From Lysobacteraceae bacterium (lineage in GTDB: Bacteria > Bdellovibrionota > UBA1018 > JAGTJX01): a stretch of 64,000 nucleotides of DNA. Shown here one piece after another: positions 9,149 through 18,617 of the stretch (position 1 is its first letter; every line of letters begins with the position of its first letter). The notes beneath the pieces were generated by a model. The model ran no database searches and was not told where the DNA came from. It saw only the letters and a list, made by a program, of their open reading frames with translations. A program made the translations under genes and the position numbers. The stretch spans positions 648,358 through 712,357 of the forward strand of contig JAGTJX010000001.1 in assembly GCA_023657465.1 (NCBI GenBank). Direction: 5' to 3'.

Positions 9149-9915
9149 TGAAAGACTCTCCTAAAATTCGCTTCGGTTACTTGCAGAATCTCATCCTGAG
9201 TTTCACCGGTAGATTCTGCTTTTAATTCTGAGATGGCCTGAGCAACTTCTAGAATCTGGGTAGGTTTCTTCAGTTGGTCGGGAGCATCTGTTTCTAAAAC
9301 AATATGATTCAGATCCACTTTCCCTATCATCTTTTTTAACGCAAAAAAACCATCACGAGCGATGACCCCCGGACCTACTGAGATGAGGAAGCCTAAGTCT
9401 ATGTATTGATTAGCTATCTCCAGGTTTCCTGAGAAGGAATGAATGAGCCCACGGTAGTGCTTTTGGGTTCTGTTTTTGAGCATTTCTAGCGTCTGGTGGT
9501 GTGCACTCACTATATGGAGGACAAGTGGTTTAGTACTCTCCTGAGCTAGATCGAGTTGTTTGCGGAAATATTCAACTTGCCTGCTCTGATGACTGTGGTC
9601 TGTTTTTCGGCTGTAGTCGAGTCCACATTCTCCCAGCGCATCTGCTTCATGGATTATTTTTTTTAATTTTGAAAATGCGAGTTCACAAATTTCATTTGTT
9701 TGAAGATCTACAAACCAAGGATGAAGACCGAAACTCATTCCGACAGTATTGGGGTACCTCATCTTAATTTCTGTTTGTTTCTGCCAATCATCCGGATCTA
9801 TGCCACCTTGAAAAAAGTATTTACCGCCTTTTTCAATAGATTCAGTCAAAACTTTGTCGATTTCATCATCTGAATCGAAGTGAGTGAGATGTACATGTGA
9901 ATCAATCCAAGACAT
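9142..9915 (-). CDS. tatD: TatD family metal-dependent hydrolase
   Basis: This 257-residue metallohydrolase of the TatD DNase family has a TIM-barrel fold and acts as a nuclease on DNA or on 3' ends. The metal-ligand motifs are in order: IDSHVHL at residues 4-10, GECGLDYSR near 97-105, VLHIVSAH near 130-137, IHSFSGN near 157-163 and LETDAPDQL near 207-215. It is first in a two-gene operon with tcdA. Its ATG at 9913-9915 abuts the longest possible pilB frame on the other strand, which is one reason for preferring a later pilB start. Which TatD-family subgroup it belongs to cannot be told. Confidence 0.9.
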   Translation of the reverse strand: MSWIDSHVHLTHFDSDDEIDKVLTESIEKGGKYFFQGGIDPDDWQKQTEIKMRYPNTVGMSFGLHPWFVDLQTNEICELAFSKLKKIIHEADALGECGLDYSRKTDHSHQSRQVEYFRKQLDLAQESTKPLVLHIVSAHHQTLEMLKNRTQKHYRGLIHSFSGNLEIANQYIDLGFLISVGPGVIARDGFFALKKMIGKVDLNHIVLETDAPDQLKKPTQILEVAQAISELKAESTGETQDEILQVTEANFRRVFQC

Positions 9916-9960
9916 ATGTTGAAAAATATCTCCACCTCTCTGAAAATAGATATACGACCG

Positions 9961-11673
9961 ATGTCAAAACGCCTAGCTGAATTATTACTAAAAGATAAGC
10001 TCATTAACGAAACTCAATACAAAGAGGCAGAGCAGAATCACGCCATTCGTGGATATGTCCGTTACTTGATTGAGAAGCAATACATCTCTGATATTAAACT
10101 CTTACAGTATTTGGGACAAAAGTTTGGACTTCCTAGTATTAACTTAGCGAAGTTCGAAGTGAAGCCTGAAGTTTTAAAGCTCATTTCTCCTGATTTAGCT
10201 AAAAAATTTAACGTCATTCCAATTCAATCGAATAAAGGAATCATTGTTATTGCAATAGTGGATCCTACATCTGTGCAGCTTGATGATATTAAGTTTGCAA
10301 CCAAGCTTACTGTTGAACCTGTACTCACAAACTATAATGCGTTTGATGCGGCGATGAGTAAGTACTATGGTGGTATCGCAAGTGCTGCTGGTGCGGCTGA
10401 AGCATACAAAGCAAAAGCAAAAAAAGAATCAGAAGATGCAGGAGATCTCGGTGGTGGTGGCGTTGAACTTGTAGAAGTTCACGACATCGACAGCGGTCAA
10501 ACTGCTTCAGATGCACCTGTAATTGCGCTGGTGAACGGGTTACTCGCTGAAGGCATCAAACGAATGGCTTCAGATATTCACATCGAACCATATGAAAAAA
10601 GAATGCGCGTTCGTATGCGTGTTGATGGAACAATGCTTGAAATCACAGAAATTCCTCTTGAGATGAAACGAGCAGTTCTAGCTCGTATGAAGATCATGTC
10701 GAGGATGGATATTTCTGAAACAAGGATTCCTCAGGATGGACGTATTAAACTGAAGTCAGGTGGAAGAGACATCGACTTCAGGGTGAATAGCATGCCCACT
10801 CTTTTCGGAGAGAAAATCGTTCTGCGTATGCTCTCCAAAGGTAACTTGCAGCTAGATTTAGAAAAACTAGGATTTGAAAGGCCGCAGCTAGATACATTCA
10901 GAAAAGGCGTGAATGCCCCCAACGGTCTCGTGCTAGTTACAGGACCTACTGGTAGCGGCAAAACAACTACTCTGTATTCAGCGCTCATGGAGTTGAATAA
11001 AACATCTGACAACCTCTCCACTGCAGAAGATCCTGTCGAATATAACTTAGAAGGTATTAATCAAGTCCAGATCAACAAGGATGTCGGACTCACATTCGCT
11101 AGCGTTTTAAGAGCACTCCTTCGTCAAGACCCAGATTCCATTCTCGTGGGGGAGATCAGGGACTATGAAACGGCTGAGACTGCAATTCAAGCCGCTCTCA
11201 CAGGTCACTTGGTTTTAAGTACGCTTCACACGAACGATGCTGCAAGTACAATTACACGTCTAATGAATATGGGAATTGAGCCGTTTCTAGTAGTCGCTTC
11301 AGTGAACACAATCGTAGCTCAAAGGCTCCTCAGAACAGTTTGCGCAAAATGTAAGGTTGAAGAACCTATTCCAAAAGAAAAACTCACTCAACTAGGATTC
11401 AGTAAGGAATCTGCAGAAAAAATTAAAACCTATAAAGGCAAAGGCTGCCAAGTGTGTGGAAACAGCGGATACAAGGGTCGTATCGCAATTTATGAAGTAT
11501 TGGATTTTTCGCCTACTCTCAAAGAAATGGTTTTAAAGGGTGCTACTTCTGCAGAAATCAAAAGAACAGCTGCCAAAGAAGGAATGAAAACACTGCGGAT
11601 GTCTGCTCTTACAAAAATGGCTGAGGGATACACTAGTTTAGAAGAAGCTCTCAGTAACACGACGGAGAATTAA
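9961..11673 (+). CDS. pilB: Type IV pilus assembly ATPase PilB
   Basis: This is the cytoplasmic hexameric ATPase that powers pilus extension. I chose the methionine at 9961 (MSKRLAELLL) because GspE/PilB N-domains begin with this pattern; the frame is open from an ATG at 9916. The order is an N-terminal GspE domain to about residue 140, a Gly/Ala-rich linker, then the ATPase. The ATPase has Walker A GPTGSGKTT, the Asp box STAEDPVEY, Walker B SILVGEIRD and the His box TGHLVLSTLHTND. A zinc-binding CAKC...CQVC pair lies near the C-terminus. The gene heads pilB-pilT-pilC, with two bases before pilT. Confidence 0.95.
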   Translation: MSKRLAELLLKDKLINETQYKEAEQNHAIRGYVRYLIEKQYISDIKLLQYLGQKFGLPSINLAKFEVKPEVLKLISPDLAKKFNVIPIQSNKGIIVIAIVDPTSVQLDDIKFATKLTVEPVLTNYNAFDAAMSKYYGGIASAAGAAEAYKAKAKKESEDAGDLGGGGVELVEVHDIDSGQTASDAPVIALVNGLLAEGIKRMASDIHIEPYEKRMRVRMRVDGTMLEITEIPLEMKRAVLARMKIMSRMDISETRIPQDGRIKLKSGGRDIDFRVNSMPTLFGEKIVLRMLSKGNLQLDLEKLGFERPQLDTFRKGVNAPNGLVLVTGPTGSGKTTTLYSALMELNKTSDNLSTAEDPVEYNLEGINQVQINKDVGLTFASVLRALLRQDPDSILVGEIRDYETAETAIQAALTGHLVLSTLHTNDAASTITRLMNMGIEPFLVVASVNTIVAQRLLRTVCAKCKVEEPIPKEKLTQLGFSKESAEKIKTYKGKGCQVCGNSGYKGRIAIYEVLDFSPTLKEMVLKGATSAEIKRTAAKEGMKTLRMSALTKMAEGYTSLEEALSNTTEN

Positions 11674-11675
11674 TT

Positions 11676-12749
11676 ATGGGAAAAATATCGTTAGCGGCAT
11701 TGCTAAAAGCCATGGTTGATCAAGATGGATCAGACTTGCATATCACTGTCGGTGTACCACCAGAACTTCGTATTCATGGAAAAATGGTAAAAGTAAAATC
11801 TGATCCTCTCACAGCTCAGGATACAAAAGAAATTTGTTATTCAGTTATTACCGACTCTCAAAAAGCTGAATTTGAAAAGCAACTCGAACTCGATTTCTCT
11901 TTCGGGATTAAAGATGTTTCCAGGTTCAGGGGAAACATGTTTTATCAAAAGGGATCTGTAGGCGGTGTGTTCCGGAGGATTCCATTTCAAATCCCTGATT
12001 TCGACAAACTCAAACTTCCTGACATTCTTAAGAAAGTAGTGAAAGCTCCATCAGGTCTCGTGCTAGTCACAGGACCTACGGGATCTGGTAAATCGACTTC
12101 GCTAGCCTCTCTGATTGACTTACTCAATCGTGATGAGTTTGGTCATATCATGACGATCGAAGATCCTATCGAATTCGTTCATCCTCACAAAAACTGCATT
12201 GTGAATCAAAGGGAGATTGGAACTGACTCTCAGAGTTTCGATCAAGCTCTCAAACGAGTGCTTCGTCAAGACCCGGATTTCGTTCTCGTCGGAGAGTTGC
12301 GAGACGTAGAGACGATTGAACTCGCTCTCACTCTCGCAGAAACAGGTCACTTGGTATTTGGAACGCTTCACACTAACAGTGCCGTTCAGTCAATCAACCG
12401 TATAGTAAACGTTTTCCCACCCCACCAGCAGACTCAGATTAGACAGCTTCTAGCGTTCACTCTCCAGGCGATTCTCTCTCAGCAGCTCGTCACTCATTCA
12501 GATGGACATGGCAGATCAATGGTGTGCGAGCTCTTGATACCCAACATGGCGATAAGAAACTTGATGAGAGAAGACAAACTCCATCAAATCTACTCCATGA
12601 TGCAGTCTGGACAAGGAACTTCAGGAATGCAAACCATGAATCAATCGCTTATGAATCTCGTCAAGGGTGGAAAAGTATCTAAACAAGATGCAATCGGTTA
12701 CAGTTCAATGCCTGAAGAGTTAGAGAAGGCATTAGGAGGAATGAAGTAA
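11676..12749 (+). CDS. pilT: Type IV pilus retraction ATPase PilT
   Basis: This 357-residue ATPase of the secretion superfamily drives pilus retraction and twitching. It has the short N-domain typical of PilT (LLKAMVDQDGSDLHITVG). Walker A is GPTGSGKST near residue 131, the Asp box is MTIEDPIEFVH, Walker B is DFVLVGELRD and the His box is TGHLVFGTLHTNS. The late motif is GRSMVCELLIPNMAIRNLMR, where most PilT have an AIRNLIRE element. It lies between pilB and pilC with gaps of two and one bases, so co-expression is very likely. PilU is a possible alternative, but the AIRN element favours PilT. Confidence 0.95.
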   Translation: MGKISLAALLKAMVDQDGSDLHITVGVPPELRIHGKMVKVKSDPLTAQDTKEICYSVITDSQKAEFEKQLELDFSFGIKDVSRFRGNMFYQKGSVGGVFRRIPFQIPDFDKLKLPDILKKVVKAPSGLVLVTGPTGSGKSTSLASLIDLLNRDEFGHIMTIEDPIEFVHPHKNCIVNQREIGTDSQSFDQALKRVLRQDPDFVLVGELRDVETIELALTLAETGHLVFGTLHTNSAVQSINRIVNVFPPHQQTQIRQLLAFTLQAILSQQLVTHSDGHGRSMVCELLIPNMAIRNLMREDKLHQIYSMMQSGQGTSGMQTMNQSLMNLVKGGKVSKQDAIGYSSMPEELEKALGGMK

Positions 12750-12750
12750 C

Positions 12751-13968
12751 GTGCCACCAGAATTTATTTATGAAGGAATAGATAAGGCCGGCAAGAAAAT
12801 CGACGGCAAAATCGATGCTCCGACTGATGGAGACGCGAGGGTCGCTCTTCGACAACAAGGTATCCGTCCGACCAAGCTCTTAAAGGCAAATGCACTAAAC
12901 ATGGATTTAGGAACACTGTTTGGTGGCGGTGGAACTGTTACTACAGAAAACCTAGTGACCATGACAAGACAGCTTCACGTTCTCATCACTTCTGGTATTC
13001 CACTTGTACAAGGATTAGAAATTCTCGCTGATCAGAGTCCCAAGGGAACTCTGAAGAACATTCTCATCACTGTGAAAGAAAAAGTTTCGGGAGGGATGTT
13101 CTTCTGGGAGTCGCTTGCTGCGTATCCTAAAGCTTTTCCTAAGCTCTACATCTCACTCATTCGTGCCGGTGAATCCTCAGGAGCTATGGACCAAATGTTG
13201 AAGCGTCTCACTCGCTATCTTGATGATGCTGATCGTTTGTCTAAGATGCTAAAAGCAGCAATGATGTACCCCATCATTGTTGTTTCGATTGGAGCTGCTG
13301 TTGTATCTTGTATGCTCATTTTTGTTATCCCGAAATTCGAAGAGCTGCTTGCTTCAGGCGGACAGTCCCTTCCTGGTCCAACTCAATTCGTGATCACGCT
13401 CTCGCATTTTCTAATCAATAATATTGTAGCGATATTAGTAGGTGGCGGAGTTGGTTTTTATTTCTTAAAACGATTCATGGGTACCGAATCTGGCAGAGCA
13501 ATGATGGATCAATTGGCATTTCGGCTGCCTCTTTTCGGTGAGCTTGCTAAAAAAGGTGGCGTTGCACGTTTCTCACGTACGATGTCAACACTCCTTGCTT
13601 CAGGAGTGAACCTTCTTGATGCTATTGATATTTGTATCGCAACAATTGACAACTACGTCCTCGAAGATGCGGTGAAGAAAGTGAAAGCTGAAGTTGAAGG
13701 CGGTAAAACGCTTGGCCAAGTCGTGAGCCGAATCGAAGTCTTCCCAAGGATGGCAGTGCAGATGATCACTGTGGGTGAGACAACTGGAAATCTAGATAAA
13801 ATGTTAGAGCGCGTGGCAGATTTCTATGAACAAGAAGTCGAAACTCTCGTGGGCGGCATAACAAAGCTCATTGAACCTCTAGTTCTGGTGTTCCTAGGTG
13901 GCACAGTCGGTGGAATCATGATCGCAATGTATCTACCAATTTTCAAAATGGCGGGTGGCTCAGAATAG
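12751..13968 (+). CDS. pilC: Type IV pilus inner-membrane platform protein PilC
   Basis: This 405-residue GspF-family protein is the inner-membrane platform on which PilB and PilT act. It starts with GTG one base after the pilT stop. The N-terminal EYEGIDKAGKKIDGKI-type element is present (FIYEGIDKAGKKIDGKI). There are two tandem GspF domains, each with the (L)xxAGExSG-like signature: IRAGESSGAMDQML in the first and TVGETTGNLDKMLERVA in the second. Transmembrane helices lie near residues 172-192, 215-235 and 375-395. Gene order and motifs agree. Confidence 0.95.
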   Translation: MPPEFIYEGIDKAGKKIDGKIDAPTDGDARVALRQQGIRPTKLLKANALNMDLGTLFGGGGTVTTENLVTMTRQLHVLITSGIPLVQGLEILADQSPKGTLKNILITVKEKVSGGMFFWESLAAYPKAFPKLYISLIRAGESSGAMDQMLKRLTRYLDDADRLSKMLKAAMMYPIIVVSIGAAVVSCMLIFVIPKFEELLASGGQSLPGPTQFVITLSHFLINNIVAILVGGGVGFYFLKRFMGTESGRAMMDQLAFRLPLFGELAKKGGVARFSRTMSTLLASGVNLLDAIDICIATIDNYVLEDAVKKVKAEVEGGKTLGQVVSRIEVFPRMAVQMITVGETTGNLDKMLERVADFYEQEVETLVGGITKLIEPLVLVFLGGTVGGIMIAMYLPIFKMAGGSE

Positions 13969-13971
13969 AGA

Positions 13972-15066
13972 ATGACTAACATCTTAGGCGAATCCACTGC
14001 TGTCAATAATCTCATCAAGATCATTAATCAAGTCTCTGGATCTAAAATTAATATTCTGATCATTGGTGAGAGTGGAACAGGTAAAGAACTCGTTGCTAAA
14101 ATGATCCATGAAACAGGCCCATTGAAAAATGAGCCCTTCATTCCTGTAAACTGTGGAGCCATTCCAGAAAATCTCATTGAAAGTGAACTCTTCGGTCATA
14201 AGAAGGGAAGTTTCACTGGTGCAACGTCTGATAAACCCGGTTTATTCGAAGTGGCTAGTGGTGGAACTTTGTTTTTAGACGAAGTGGGCGAGCTTCCACT
14301 CACGATGCAGGTGAAACTCCTGCGTGCTTTGCAAGAGCGCACGATTCGTAAAGTAGGCGGCGTCGATACCATCAAAGTAGATGCGAGAATCATCGCTGCT
14401 ACCAATAGAAATCTAGAAGAAGCGGTGAAGAAGGGTACATTTAGAGAAGATCTCTATTACAGACTCAATGTGGTTTTAATCAAGACCCCTCCACTCAGAG
14501 ACCGTGAGAATGATATTGATATTCTGGCTAAGGCATTTCTAAAAAAGTTCAACGACAAGCAAGGCAAGAAACTCAAAGGTTTCCATCCAGAAGTCATGAG
14601 GACATATTACAAATATCAATGGCCAGGAAATATTAGAGAGTTTGAAAACATTCTGGAAAGAGCAGTCACGCTTGAAAATTCAGATGTGATTACTGCTTCG
14701 ACGTTCCCAATATCTCTGATGAAAGTGTATCAAGAGCTGGGCCCAGAGAGCGCTGATGTGAATGCACCCAAGATCAAGAATCTCCCTGCTATGCCTCCTG
14801 TACATTTCGGTGAAGGACACATTGAGCTTACTAAGCTACTAAAAAGTATTGAGGGAGTTTATTCGGAGTCTGCTTTAGCACTCACGGGTGGAGACATTGC
14901 TCGCGCTGCTGAATGGGTTGGCGATAGTGTGAAGGATTTCCAAAAACGAATGACTAGCTTAGGATTAAAAACCGGCCAAAAATCCAGTGATCATCTTAAA
15001 TCCCAAGACAAGAAAAGCAAAAAAACCAATCAACATCAATCCGCCAACAAAAAGAGCCGGAAATAA
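13972..15066 (+). CDS. Sigma-54-dependent activator lacking a receiver domain (PilR-like)
   Basis: This 364-residue AAA+ activator acts on sigma-54 RNA polymerase. It begins directly with the AAA+ domain: Walker A GESGTGKE at 32-39, the sigma-54 contact loop GSFTGA at 79-84 (the usual motif is GAFTGA), Walker B TLFLDEVGE at 99-107 and the R-finger region REDLYYRLNV. No receiver domain precedes it. The C-terminal part (about 300-345) is a weak candidate for a Fis-type helix-turn-helix and ends in a Lys-rich tail. It is three bases after pilC, so it probably regulates pilus genes. Its last 102 bases overlap the opposite-strand YIP1 gene. Confidence 0.85.
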   Translation: MTNILGESTAVNNLIKIINQVSGSKINILIIGESGTGKELVAKMIHETGPLKNEPFIPVNCGAIPENLIESELFGHKKGSFTGATSDKPGLFEVASGGTLFLDEVGELPLTMQVKLLRALQERTIRKVGGVDTIKVDARIIAATNRNLEEAVKKGTFREDLYYRLNVVLIKTPPLRDRENDIDILAKAFLKKFNDKQGKKLKGFHPEVMRTYYKYQWPGNIREFENILERAVTLENSDVITASTFPISLMKVYQELGPESADVNAPKIKNLPAMPPVHFGEGHIELTKLLKSIEGVYSESALALTGGDIARAAEWVGDSVKDFQKRMTSLGLKTGQKSSDHLKSQDKKSKKTNQHQSANKKSRK

Positions 15067-15672
15067 TACGATTGCAAATGTTCTTGCAGTACTGATGCGA
15101 TAAACAGTCTTAATCGCTTGAACGAGTACAAAGAAACTCCACACAGGAGCTACGAATGCTCCGACTACTGGAACTAAATAGAATACGTAAGGCACGAGAG
15201 AGTAAGAATAGATTTTAACGGTGGTCTCTACGCGATGTTCAGAGGGTGCCCCGTCCTTCCCAGCGTCTACGAAAAGTCTTACGGCGATGTAGATGATCGA
15301 TGCGGAGATCACAATCTTGATCAGAGTCCCAATTGGATCTGCTAGCACAGGCCCAAGCTTCAAAAACAAAATAATATTAGGATCCTTGAGCCTACTTAAG
15401 AGAGCCATGCTGCTTGAGTCTTGAGTGAAGTTGCTAAAGCGCTTGAGAAGTTCTTCTATATTCTGATCGAAGACCTCACTCCAGAAAAACTGAGCAATGA
15501 CACCGATCCAATGAATGATGAGTCCTAGAGTGATGGACTGTCCTAGTCTGCCAGTGTGAGGCATGGCTGTAAAAAATTTGGATGGAGAAAACAAAATGGT
15601 GCCAAGAACGTTTGAGAGATTGACGTACCAAGGAGTCTTAGGTGGAGCAGTGGTTTCAGTTTCTTCGGTCAT
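14965..15672 (-). CDS. YIP1 family membrane protein
   Basis: This 235-residue integral membrane protein has about five hydrophobic helices, starting SITLGLIIHWIGVIAQFFW and ending with two C-terminal helices (TFAIVLFPALFVGGLMLIGF and onward). The N-terminal part, PWYVNLSNVLGTILFSPSKFF, is the short amphipathic lead-in typical of bacterial Yip1-domain proteins. Function is unknown. It is last in a minus-strand operon with a DUF4340 protein and a gliding-type ABC exporter, and overlaps the DUF4340 gene by four bases. Its last 34 codons are antisense to the sigma-54 activator. Confidence 0.75.
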   Translation of the reverse strand: MTEETETTAPPKTPWYVNLSNVLGTILFSPSKFFTAMPHTGRLGQSITLGLIIHWIGVIAQFFWSEVFDQNIEELLKRFSNFTQDSSSMALLSRLKDPNIILFLKLGPVLADPIGTLIKIVISASIIYIAVRLFVDAGKDGAPSEHRVETTVKIYSYSLVPYVFYLVPVVGAFVAPVWSFFVLVQAIKTVYRISTARTFAIVLFPALFVGGLMLIGFFAFLVLGFKMITGFLAGF

Positions 15673-17093
15673 TTAATGAGCGTTTCCTTTTTCCAAGGTA
15701 ACGCATCATCTAAAAGGTTGTCGAGTTTAAATGTTTCAGGACGTTTGGAGTTGAGATCACGTGCGTAGAGGGTGTTTTTTGATTTCCAGACCAACAACTT
15801 CCTTACTGGTGGTTGCTTCGCATCATTGAAAAATTCAATCTCCAATGAAGAATCTCCCGTACCTGGCTTCTTTGTTTCGGCAATGAACTCTTGAACGCGG
15901 TTGCCAGAGAGTCTTTCTAGAATCTTATTAATGGAATCTTGAATAGCTTGAGTTTTGACTTCGAAGACACTCCACTTGTCATCGGTCTTAATAGCAGTGA
16001 GTCCGTCTTTTCCGAGATTTCCACCTGTGAATTTGATTTGTTTGAGTTCAAAACGATCAGTAGAAGAGATGAGTTTAGAAAATCTGAGATCCTTCAATCC
16101 TAGATTCATCTTCTCAAACTGCATGCCATCGATTTCATAGACAGGATCAGCTCCAGTTAAAGTCAGAATAGATCGATCTTCTTCTTTTTTGGTCTTAGAG
16201 TTGATTTTTTTAATCTTATAAAGCTTAGCAGTGATCGATTGAGTGGCGTCTTTCTTGATCGTGAGCTCAACAAGTGGAGCAGATAATGGGATCGCAGATT
16301 TCGGTAGGAAATCTTTAGCAGTTACATTCATGGTTGAAGTTAAGAAATTATCAATGTTCTCAATGTCGCCCGAGAACTCAGAGTTAAGAGTCCAAAGACC
16401 ATTCTTACGATCGCCAGAGATTGAGCCTTTTTTGGATTTGAGGTTGAATTGGACAACTTCAAACGTTTGAACTGGGAAAATTTTCTTATTACGCCAATAA
16501 GCGAGATCGTGTTCAAAATTTGCTTTAAAATGCGAGGGAACTAAGAACACAGTGTTTTCATCAAGGCTCGACTTTACGGAGAGTGAGAAGAATGATTCAC
16601 CGATCGGATGAATATTGCCTAAATACAGAATCTGCTTTCCTCCACTTGCTAATGTCACAGTCACTTTTTTGCTTTCGGTGCTGGATCGATCCGAAGGACT
16701 CACGCCGTATTCCTTCAGGAGTCTTGTTTTGGTTTCAGGTGATTCATCCTTAAGTGAGATCATCTCAGGAGCGGAGAGATTCACGATCCCAGAGAGAAGA
16801 GCATTAATATTGGACTCATCACCCGTATGAGTTTCAGGAGAGATGATTTGCCACTTAGAAGAGTCGCCAGCTTTACAGAGTTTCTTGTCTGTATCTAAGC
16901 ATTTGAATGTGAAAGAGCTCTTGCCATCAGTGATTTGGATTTCACTCACGGCTTGCTCCTTCAGTGCAAATGGCATTTTTTTAGATTCTTCAGCGTCTTC
17001 TTGTTTTGGTTTTAATGAAAACTCATGCCAATAGACAACAGTGCTCAAGACTCCTAGCACTGCTGCTAGGATTGCTGTTTTCTTCCACATCAC
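15669..17093 (-). CDS. DUF4340 domain-containing protein
   Basis: This 474-residue protein is anchored by one N-terminal transmembrane helix (KKTAILAAVLGVLSTVVYW) with a large extracytoplasmic part. The segment SEIQITDGKSSFTFKC at about 50-65 and repeated similar beta segments (VVQFNLKSKKGSISGDR, ELKQIKFTGGNLGKDGL) match the DUF4340 pattern. That domain family usually lies beside GldG-like genes. It overlaps the upstream GldG-like gene by four bases and the downstream YIP1 gene by four, so all are probably one transcript. It may be an extracytoplasmic partner of the exporter; the activity is unknown. Confidence 0.85.
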   Translation of the reverse strand: MMWKKTAILAAVLGVLSTVVYWHEFSLKPKQEDAEESKKMPFALKEQAVSEIQITDGKSSFTFKCLDTDKKLCKAGDSSKWQIISPETHTGDESNINALLSGIVNLSAPEMISLKDESPETKTRLLKEYGVSPSDRSSTESKKVTVTLASGGKQILYLGNIHPIGESFFSLSVKSSLDENTVFLVPSHFKANFEHDLAYWRNKKIFPVQTFEVVQFNLKSKKGSISGDRKNGLWTLNSEFSGDIENIDNFLTSTMNVTAKDFLPKSAIPLSAPLVELTIKKDATQSITAKLYKIKKINSKTKKEEDRSILTLTGADPVYEIDGMQFEKMNLGLKDLRFSKLISSTDRFELKQIKFTGGNLGKDGLTAIKTDDKWSVFEVKTQAIQDSINKILERLSGNRVQEFIAETKKPGTGDSSLEIEFFNDAKQPPVRKLLVWKSKNTLYARDLNSKRPETFKLDNLLDDALPWKKETLIK

Positions 17094-18610
17094 AGTTTCT
17101 TTCTCCTAATCCAGATCACAATTCCAAGAATTGAGATGAATAGAGGAATAATTACAACTGTCGTCCAGAAGATCACCAGACCTACTGCTGCAGTGAGATT
17201 GACTTGGCCAGCATCGTCTTCCTTAGCGCGGATAGAGATGGAACTTTCGTCTTCAACGAGCCAGCTAATCGAATTTAAGAAAAGATCCATGTTGCCGCCG
17301 TAGCGTGAGTAGTTGTTGGTTGCAAAATGTGCGGAACCAAAAACGACGAGACGGGTGTTGCGTGGCGCTTTGGAGTCCTTGAGTTTTCCGTCGACAGAGA
17401 CCATCGCGTTGACAGGGCCTTTGAGATCCTTGTCAGTGACTTTGAGTTGTCCTTTGGCTAAGTCTTTCAGATCCTTAATAGCCACACTCTTAGGAGTGGT
17501 CTGAGCAAGCCACTTCACTTTCAGTGTGTCTGGAGCGCCTGGCATGATTTCAAGTGGGCGAGCAAACGGGAAGAAGCAATTCGCCTGGAAGTCTTTGGTG
17601 ATGCTCACTTCCTTAGAGAAGGTAGCCAAGATAGGAACAGAAGCATCGACTCCCATCATTCGTGAGAATGGATCCACTACAAGATAGAGGGGGGACTTCA
17701 CGTACCATTTAGCAAGAAGTGTTGTCATCTCCTTGGGTAGGTCTGCACCTTTGAGATCCATATCTAGTGCGATTGCAGCTCTTCCACCGTTTGAGAGATA
17801 GTCATCAAGCGACTTCGCTTCAGAAGCGAAGAGTGCCTTGTTAGTGCCGATCATGACGAGAGCGTCGCAATCAGATGGAACATTGGGTTCTTGGGCGAGA
17901 GTAATAGACTTCACGTTGTAGGATTGATCTTCTAAACCCTTCTTAGCAGCATCAAAACCATCGGGTTGGCCATTAGCGAAGGACTTCTCTCCATGACCTG
18001 TGATGTAGCAGACCGTAGGCTTCTTATCTTTGATAAGTTTCGCTAGTGCGTTTGTGAGTTTCTCCTCTGTAGGTTCTTCGACTTTCTGATTGATCTCACC
18101 GTATTGGAGAATGGCAGTGTCGTACTTATTCACACCCGCTGTTTTTGCGCGAGTAGGTTCCTTATCTGGATCAATGTATTCAATTTTGAATTTAGGGCTC
18201 ATCGATTTGAAATTATCGAAGAGAGGGCGATACTTCTCACGGATGCCGACTTTGGAATAAAAAGAAACTTGAAGATCCTTAGACAAGCTCTTCACAAGCT
18301 TGCTTGATTGATCAGAAACAGTGTTGAGTTTGTTTTTCGTAAGATCGAGCTTACCTGGGTAACGTTGACCTAAAAAGTTTAATACTCCCAAGATCGAGAT
18401 CACGAGTACACCAATCATCACGCTGTTGAACGTGTATGCAGCGGTACGAGAAGTGAGTGCGCGTCTGTTCTCACGAATGAGAAGACCTAGATCGATGAGC
18501 CAGAGTGCAGCAATGACAGCAGTAATCCAGGACTTATCTTCAAGCAAAATAGTGGAGAAGAGAGTCCCAAGAGATAAAACACCAAATCCAATCCAAAGTA
18601 GTTTCGACAT
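17090..18610 (-). CDS. GldG-like ABC transporter auxiliary protein
   Basis: This 506-residue membrane protein has two N-terminal helices (LLWIGFGVLSLGTLFSTILL and MIGVLVISILGVLNFLG), a large soluble domain and one C-terminal helix (VGLVIFWTTVVIIPLFISIL). The soluble part has the ABC-transporter-auxiliary features: DLTKNKLNTVSDQSSKLVKSL at about 74-94 (shown here as the family's DLT..K..TLS pattern), ITGHGE near 207 and the segment ALDMDLKG. Relatives are GldG of gliding Bacteroidota and adventurous-motility proteins of myxobacteria, but such genes also occur in non-gliders. It follows the permease gene by seven bases. Confidence 0.85.
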   Translation of the reverse strand: MSKLLWIGFGVLSLGTLFSTILLEDKSWITAVIAALWLIDLGLLIRENRRALTSRTAAYTFNSVMIGVLVISILGVLNFLGQRYPGKLDLTKNKLNTVSDQSSKLVKSLSKDLQVSFYSKVGIREKYRPLFDNFKSMSPKFKIEYIDPDKEPTRAKTAGVNKYDTAILQYGEINQKVEEPTEEKLTNALAKLIKDKKPTVCYITGHGEKSFANGQPDGFDAAKKGLEDQSYNVKSITLAQEPNVPSDCDALVMIGTNKALFASEAKSLDDYLSNGGRAAIALDMDLKGADLPKEMTTLLAKWYVKSPLYLVVDPFSRMMGVDASVPILATFSKEVSITKDFQANCFFPFARPLEIMPGAPDTLKVKWLAQTTPKSVAIKDLKDLAKGQLKVTDKDLKGPVNAMVSVDGKLKDSKAPRNTRLVVFGSAHFATNNYSRYGGNMDLFLNSISWLVEDESSISIRAKEDDAGQVNLTAAVGLVIFWTTVVIIPLFISILGIVIWIRRKKL

Positions 18611-18617
18611 GATTCAA

